The notes under the pieces were generated by a model. The model saw nothing but the letters and a program-made list of their open reading frames with translations. It did no database searches and was not told the origin of the DNA. Source: an uncultured Chlorobiaceae bacterium (GTDB lineage Bacteria; Bacteroidota; Chlorobiia; Chlorobiales; Chlorobiaceae). Taken from it: a stretch of DNA of 39,187 nt. This document shows positions 35,348 through 39,187 of the stretch, in pieces (the stretch's first letter is position 1; each line of letters opens with the position of its first letter). Both the position numbers and the translations under genes were made by a program. The DNA lies in the NCBI GenBank assembly GCA_903869365.1, contig CAIPYV010000076.1, positions 1-39,187 of the forward strand. Reading direction: 5' to 3'.

Positions 35348-35769
35348 CATGCCCCTCACAAAAAAAACATCAAACTCATCTTATAAGTCATATCTGCCCC
35401 TATCTGTCATATAAGGGGTCTGCTCACGAACCGGAAAAAATAGCACGCTAAGCCTCATCCTTCAGTTCGTAACGGGCTGAGTTTACCTTTTTCTACCATT
35501 CTGTGCTCTGTTGCCAGATGTAATCACCTGTCAGGTTAATGTGCTCCCATCCCAATGGTGTTGTTCGTATATTTTGCTAAAAAAGCGTAACTTTTAAGTG
35601 CAGAATTTCACTTCGGCTCTTGCTCAGAAAAAATAAATTGTATTTTTTTTGGGGGGCGCTTCAGGCACCGGATTTTAAAGTACGTTAAGGATTATTGGAT
35701 GAACAACACTATTTGTTGCCTCAGCACTCTCCACTTTCCACTTTCCACTTTCCACTTTCTTTCCGACCG
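35348..35769. other. Intergenic region with simple repeats between convergent genes
   Basis: No gene is visible. It contains a CCCCTAT/ATAAGGGG-type hairpin near 35396-35418, the run TTTTTTTTGGGGGGCGC at 35643-35659 (its complement also occurs at 5759-5775), and the tandem CCACTTT repeat at 35731-35758. It lies between the convergent DUF535 and histidine kinase genes. Confidence 0.5.
35731..35758. repeat. Tandem repeat CCACTTT x4
   Basis: Four perfect 7-base units, directly beside the 3' end of the histidine kinase gene. They are preceded by CTCAGCACTC, which resembles the CTCAGCACT-type repeats found inside that gene. Confidence 0.9.
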
Positions 35770-38625
35770 CTACGGTTCGAGCAGCACCTTTATCAGCTCG
35801 ATCAGCTCGCTCTTGTTGATGGGTTTGGTGATGAAACTATCGCAGCCAGCTTCTTTGGCTTTTTCCTTTTCTTCTTTTGAGGTAAATGCAGACTGCGCAA
35901 TAATGGGCAGATCAGGCCGCTGCTCTTTAATCAGCTTTGTCGCCTCATATCCGTTCATGACGGGCATTTTAATGTCCATCAGCACGATATTGATTTCTGG
36001 GTGATGCTCAACGAGTTCTACTGCTTCCCATCCGTTTTCGGCACAGATAATGGTGATGTTCTGGCCTTTCAGGTTTCGTTGAAGCAGGAGTGTGCTCGTT
36101 GCATCGTCTTCAACAATTAAAATAGTCGTGAGTGGTGAAGTGAGTGCTGAGTCCCGGGTGCTGAGTACTTTGTACTTATTACGTTGAGCTTGGTGCTCCT
36201 TGTTTGGGTTATAGGGAAGCGTAAAGGAAAAGTTACTTCCTGCACCCTCGACTGATGCCACAGCGATGGTGCCGCCCAGCATCTCAACGAACGCCTTGGA
36301 AATGCTCAACCCCAAGCCTGATCCCTCATGATTCCGAGTCAGCGAGTTATCAACCTGATGGAATCGCTCGAAGATCTTCTCTTTTTTACCAGCAGGAATA
36401 CCAATGCCGGAATCGATAACATAAAACTCAAGCATCTCCTCTTTTTTGCTGTAGCCGATATCAATACCACCTTTTACAGTGAATTTCAAGGCATTCTGGA
36501 TCAGGTTGGTCACTATCTGGGTCAGTTTTCCGCTGTCCGTTGTTATGACGCATTCAGAGTCACTCAATCCTTCCGTACAGCGTAAGCGCAATCCTTTTTT
36601 CTCAGCTTCAAGCCTGAAAAAAGCCAAAATAGTACGCAAGATCTGATTGACCGAAGTTCTGGACTCATAGAGTTTTACCTCCCTGGCATCAATTTTGGAG
36701 ATATCCATAAGATCATTAACCAGATTGAGCATACGTTCCCCACTCTGATGAATCAACCCTATATACTCAGCCTGCTCCTCTCCGGTAAGATGAGGATCTT
36801 TAAGCAGTTCAGAAAAGCCGATGATCCCATTCATGGGGGTGCGTATCTCATGACTTATATTGGCGATAAATGCCGACTTCAAGCGATCACTCTCTTCCGC
36901 TGCAAGTATTCGGTCAGTGACGTCGTGAACGATTGAATAAAAAAGTTTTTTTCCACCGATGATTACCGGATTACTGAATACCTCCACATGACGAAGCGAG
37001 CCATCCCTTTTCCGGTGTTGAAACGAAAACTGATATATCCCTTTTGATATACCTTCGTTCATGACACCCAACAACTCTTCGCGAGTGAGCGGATTGATGT
37101 GATGGATACTCATCATGCGAAGTTCTTCAACTGACCACCCATAAAAGTCTGCTGCAGCCCGATTGGCATCGATAAGAGCACCTGCCTCGGGATCAACAAT
37201 CAACTGAATCGCAGAGTGCTGCTCAAACATCGCCCTGAACCGCTCTTCACTTTGCAGCAGATCTATTTTTTGCTGCTTGCGATCAGTGATATCCGTCGTC
37301 GTGCCGATAATTCTATAAATATGCCCACTGGCATCACGAACAGGATTCAGTGCGGTTTCCCACCACATATCGTTACCATCGAAAGGGATAAACTCCTCAT
37401 ACGTTATCGGGATGCCACCTTGTACACAGGCATCATAGTGCAAGTTGATTGCTTTACCTGTTTCAGGGCCAAAAGCCTCTTCCGGAGTTTTTCCTGAAAA
37501 ATCAAGACAAAGGATGCCGATCAGTTTCGCATTGACCGCATCGTTTTCCTTATAGCGGTAAGTACCATCCTGCAGCACATCAACAATAAAAACACTGAAA
37601 TTAACATCATTGAAAATACTCATGAGATATTGCTCGTTTTCAAGCAATGACTCTTCATATTGCTTACGGATACCCTCCTGCTGTTTACGATCACTGATAT
37701 TACGGAGCAAACCGATCATGCCGCAGATCTCCTGATCCTGATAATATTGCAGATGAACTTCACCGTAAAAAACCGAACCGTTTTTTTTCTTGAACTTGAA
37801 TGCATAAACCAGATTCTTTGCCTGATACAGCAAAGTGTTGTTGAATACCTGCAAGGCTTCAGGAATATCTTCTTCATCCATGTAATCGGTAAAAGAGTGA
37901 CCAATAACCTCATCAGGACGATACCCGAAAACCTCCTCCATAAGCGGTGACACAAAGGTTAAAATACCCATAGCGTCCGTCACATAAACAACCTCGGTAA
38001 TTTGCTCAGCAATGGAACGAAAGTTCCGCTCACTCTTGCGTAAACCCTCCTCAGCAAGCTTTTGAGCCGTAATATCCGACAGAATCATCCGGCAAGCATA
38101 CTCCGTATCACTCACCGCAGCTTCAAGGCGAAAGAAACGAACAGCATGATCAGAGGCCACAAGCGTAACCTCACAGACTCCCGGCACTCTCCTGGTGAAC
38201 ACACCCTCAAGCAATACATCAATGAGCGGACACGCTTCAGCAACAAAAAATTTGTTCAACGGCATGCCAAGCAACAAAGCGCGATCAACACCAAGCAGTT
38301 TGGTAGCCGTCAGGTTAGCCTGCAGAATAGTACTCTTCCTCCCCAACGTCAGATAACCAACAGGCGCAAAGTCATACAGCTCAGTGAACCTGCCAAGACT
38401 CTCCTCAAGCTCAATCTTCTGGCAAGCCAGTTCCTCCCGCTGCATTTCAAGCTCAACCCGATGAACCTCCAGCTCATGGATCAACCGTTTCAACTCTTCG
38501 GGGGAGTTTGAAGCGCTGAGTGCTGAGTCCTGAGCGCTGAGGTTTTGTTGGTGCAAGCGTGCTTCAGCTTGCTTGCGCAGCTCTGCAGAAGGTTCGGATT
38601 TGATGCTGTGCTGCTTTTTTGCCAT
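35770..38625 (-). CDS. Hybrid histidine kinase: four PAS domains, kinase core, receiver
   Basis: This 951-residue soluble protein has a coiled N-terminus (about 1-80), four PAS domains (about 80-190, 205-320, 345-460, 475-590), and a HisKA domain with the phosphoacceptor His in NISHEIRTPMNG (about 610). The HATPase domain has N-box NLIQNALKF, G1 VIDSGIGIP and G2 EGSGLGLSIS. A C-terminal receiver (about 833-951) carries the acceptor Asp in VLMDIKMP and the conserved Lys in ITKPIN. There are no membrane helices. The frame extends to 38688, but MAKKQHS at 38625 looks more natural; neither start has a clear ribosome site. Two linkers contain DNA copies of a 25-base repeat. Ligand and partner are unknown. 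Confidence 0.88.
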   Translation of the reverse strand: MAKKQHSIKSEPSAELRKQAEARLHQQNLSAQDSALSASNSPEELKRLIHELEVHRVELEMQREELACQKIELEESLGRFTELYDFAPVGYLTLGRKSTILQANLTATKLLGVDRALLLGMPLNKFFVAEACPLIDVLLEGVFTRRVPGVCEVTLVASDHAVRFFRLEAAVSDTEYACRMILSDITAQKLAEEGLRKSERNFRSIAEQITEVVYVTDAMGILTFVSPLMEEVFGYRPDEVIGHSFTDYMDEEDIPEALQVFNNTLLYQAKNLVYAFKFKKKNGSVFYGEVHLQYYQDQEICGMIGLLRNISDRKQQEGIRKQYEESLLENEQYLMSIFNDVNFSVFIVDVLQDGTYRYKENDAVNAKLIGILCLDFSGKTPEEAFGPETGKAINLHYDACVQGGIPITYEEFIPFDGNDMWWETALNPVRDASGHIYRIIGTTTDITDRKQQKIDLLQSEERFRAMFEQHSAIQLIVDPEAGALIDANRAAADFYGWSVEELRMMSIHHINPLTREELLGVMNEGISKGIYQFSFQHRKRDGSLRHVEVFSNPVIIGGKKLFYSIVHDVTDRILAAEESDRLKSAFIANISHEIRTPMNGIIGFSELLKDPHLTGEEQAEYIGLIHQSGERMLNLVNDLMDISKIDAREVKLYESRTSVNQILRTILAFFRLEAEKKGLRLRCTEGLSDSECVITTDSGKLTQIVTNLIQNALKFTVKGGIDIGYSKKEEMLEFYVIDSGIGIPAGKKEKIFERFHQVDNSLTRNHEGSGLGLSISKAFVEMLGGTIAVASVEGAGSNFSFTLPYNPNKEHQAQRNKYKVLSTRDSALTSPLTTILIVEDDATSTLLLQRNLKGQNITIICAENGWEAVELVEHHPEINIVLMDIKMPVMNGYEATKLIKEQRPDLPIIAQSAFTSKEEKEKAKEAGCDSFITKPINKSELIELIKVLLEP
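36141..36165. repeat. 25-base repeat inside the kinase, linker before the receiver
   Basis: TGAGTGCTGAGTCC-type sequence, identical to 38517-38541 at 22 of 25 positions. It encodes the linker residues STRDSALT between the HATPase and receiver domains. The rest of this linker also looks low-complexity. Confidence 0.75.
38517..38541. repeat. 25-base repeat inside the kinase, N-terminal region
   Basis: Second copy of the repeat at 36141-36165 (22 of 25 identical). It encodes SAQDSALS in the N-terminal linker of the same protein. Confidence 0.75.
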
Positions 38626-38746
38626 TGGGGGGTGGGTTTCTGAGAGTCGCTTTCTGCAACTGAAGCAAACATGGTGCAGCACATGCATAGTTGAAGAAAA
38701 TACTATATATTATCGGAATACACCAAAAAGATAACAGTTTCACATT

Positions 38747-38938
38747 TTAGTACTTCCCAATAACCACAGACAAAAACAACCATGGCAAACGAGACTTCAC
38801 ACGATCAACCAACTCAATACCGCTCATCCCCGGCATCCGAAAATCCAAAACAATAACAAGAGCAAGAACCTCCTCCCCAGAAGCAGCAAACAACTTCATA
38901 TACGGCTCCCTGCGAAGACAACTTTTCAACGCATTGAA
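38747..38938 (-). pseudogene. Decayed receiver-domain fragment
   Basis: The reading frame gives IFNALKSCLRREPY, then FAASGEEVLALVIVLDFRMPGMSGIELVDRVKSRLPW and a nonsense end. This is recognisably the middle of a CheY-like receiver with the acceptor Asp in LDFRMPGMSG. The N-terminal acidic pocket is missing and an in-frame stop lies just upstream. About ten residues seem deleted before VIVLDF, and the conserved Thr and Lys parts are lost. It lies between the kinase gene and the recombinase gene, so a response regulator was truncated here. Confidence 0.75.
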
Positions 38939-38967
38939 AATTCAAATCCGCAAAACAAAACCACTCC

Positions 38968-39187
38968 CTACAACCCCAAATACCTATAATACGTCGCCCT
39001 CGAAATCTTCAACGTCCCGCAAATCTCCCCGATACTGATGCCCTTGTTCTTGCTCATCTTCTTCGCCATCAGCACCCGCGCATCATCCCCAGCAGTTTGC
39101 GGCCTGCCGCCTTTGCGCCCTCTTGCCCTCGCAGCAGTCAGCCCCGCCATAGTGCGCTCCTGAATCAGCCGCCGCTCAAATTGCGCC
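38968..39187 (-). CDS. Serine recombinase (resolvase/invertase), C-terminal part; 5' end outside window
   Basis: The frame is open from the window edge to the stop at 38968. It reads AQFERRLIQERTMAGLTAARARGRKGGRP, the conserved E-helix and linker of Tn3-type resolvases and Pin/Hin invertases. A C-terminal helix-turn-helix follows (SIGEICGTLKISRATYYRYLGL). The catalytic serine domain lies beyond the window. Whether the gene is intact and what element it belongs to cannot be judged here. Confidence 0.85.
   Translation of the reverse strand, partial: AQFERRLIQERTMAGLTAARARGRKGGRPQTAGDDARVLMAKKMSKNKGISIGEICGTLKISRATYYRYLGL

Noticed and set aside
35731-35758. CRISPR-like repeat
   Set aside because: Seven-base units directly adjoining, with no spacers. 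It is a simple tandem repeat.

Overview
The window looks like chromosomal DNA of a green sulfur bacterium (Chlorobiaceae). The main evidence is a CsmB-type chlorosome envelope protein gene (875-1096). A b6/subunit IV-type split cytochrome bc complex, system II cytochrome c maturation genes and an ArsA-type ATPase with an HSP20-like tail fit that group. The species cannot be fixed from the sequence alone. No rRNA, tRNA or CRISPR array was seen.

Left part (1-6164, + strand): the end of an outer-membrane beta-barrel gene, a terminator, csmB with its own strong terminator, then a tightly overlapping operon. The operon encodes an AmgK-like sugar kinase, a MurU-like nucleotidyltransferase, a NamZ/DUF1343 exo-muramidase and a sodium:solute symporter. 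Together these look like a MurNAc salvage/recycling pathway. A single-domain response regulator follows.

6220-14564: housekeeping and accessory genes. These are an SDR-type reductase, an exported two-lobed pentapeptide-repeat protein, a small SH3-like protein, an ArsA/Get3-like ATPase behind an HTH-PAS protein, the Kup potassium transporter, RlpA and a methyltransferase.

14591-22855 (- strand): a periplasmic/outer-membrane redox locus. It holds two DUF3570 outer-membrane proteins flanking a large Ig-like repeat protein, then TlpA, a DUF4266 Cys/Gly-tailed lipoprotein, ApbE (FMN transferase) and DsbD. Both DUF3570 proteins carry a Dxx(S)GA(S) sequence matching the ApbE flavinylation consensus, so they are candidate covalent flavoproteins. 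A broken DUF4266 tail sits before the second DUF3570 gene. About 230 bp upstream of that gene is a four-copy TTAAG array with exact 11-bp period.

23317-31192 (- strand): an electron-transfer operon ending at a clear terminator. In order of transcription it encodes a Cyc2-like single-heme porin-cytochrome, a Rieske protein, a 2x[4Fe-4S] ferredoxin, a b6-like cytochrome b, a subunit IV-like protein, a membrane-anchored eight-heme cytochrome c, a monoheme lipoprotein cytochrome and a cupredoxin fusion. Divergently, after a 991-bp gap, lie ResB/CcsB and CcsA (system II cytochrome c maturation). The simplest reading is a pathway moving electrons between an extracellular donor or acceptor, through the outer membrane and periplasm, and a dedicated bc complex. 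Oxidation of extracellular Fe(II) is one possibility, but the donor is not proven.

Right end (34361-39187): a DUF535 (VirK/YbjX) protein, a large multi-PAS hybrid histidine kinase whose linkers contain copies of a short intergenic-type repeat, a decayed receiver-domain fragment, and the C-terminus of a serine recombinase running off the window. This end shows signs of rearrangement.
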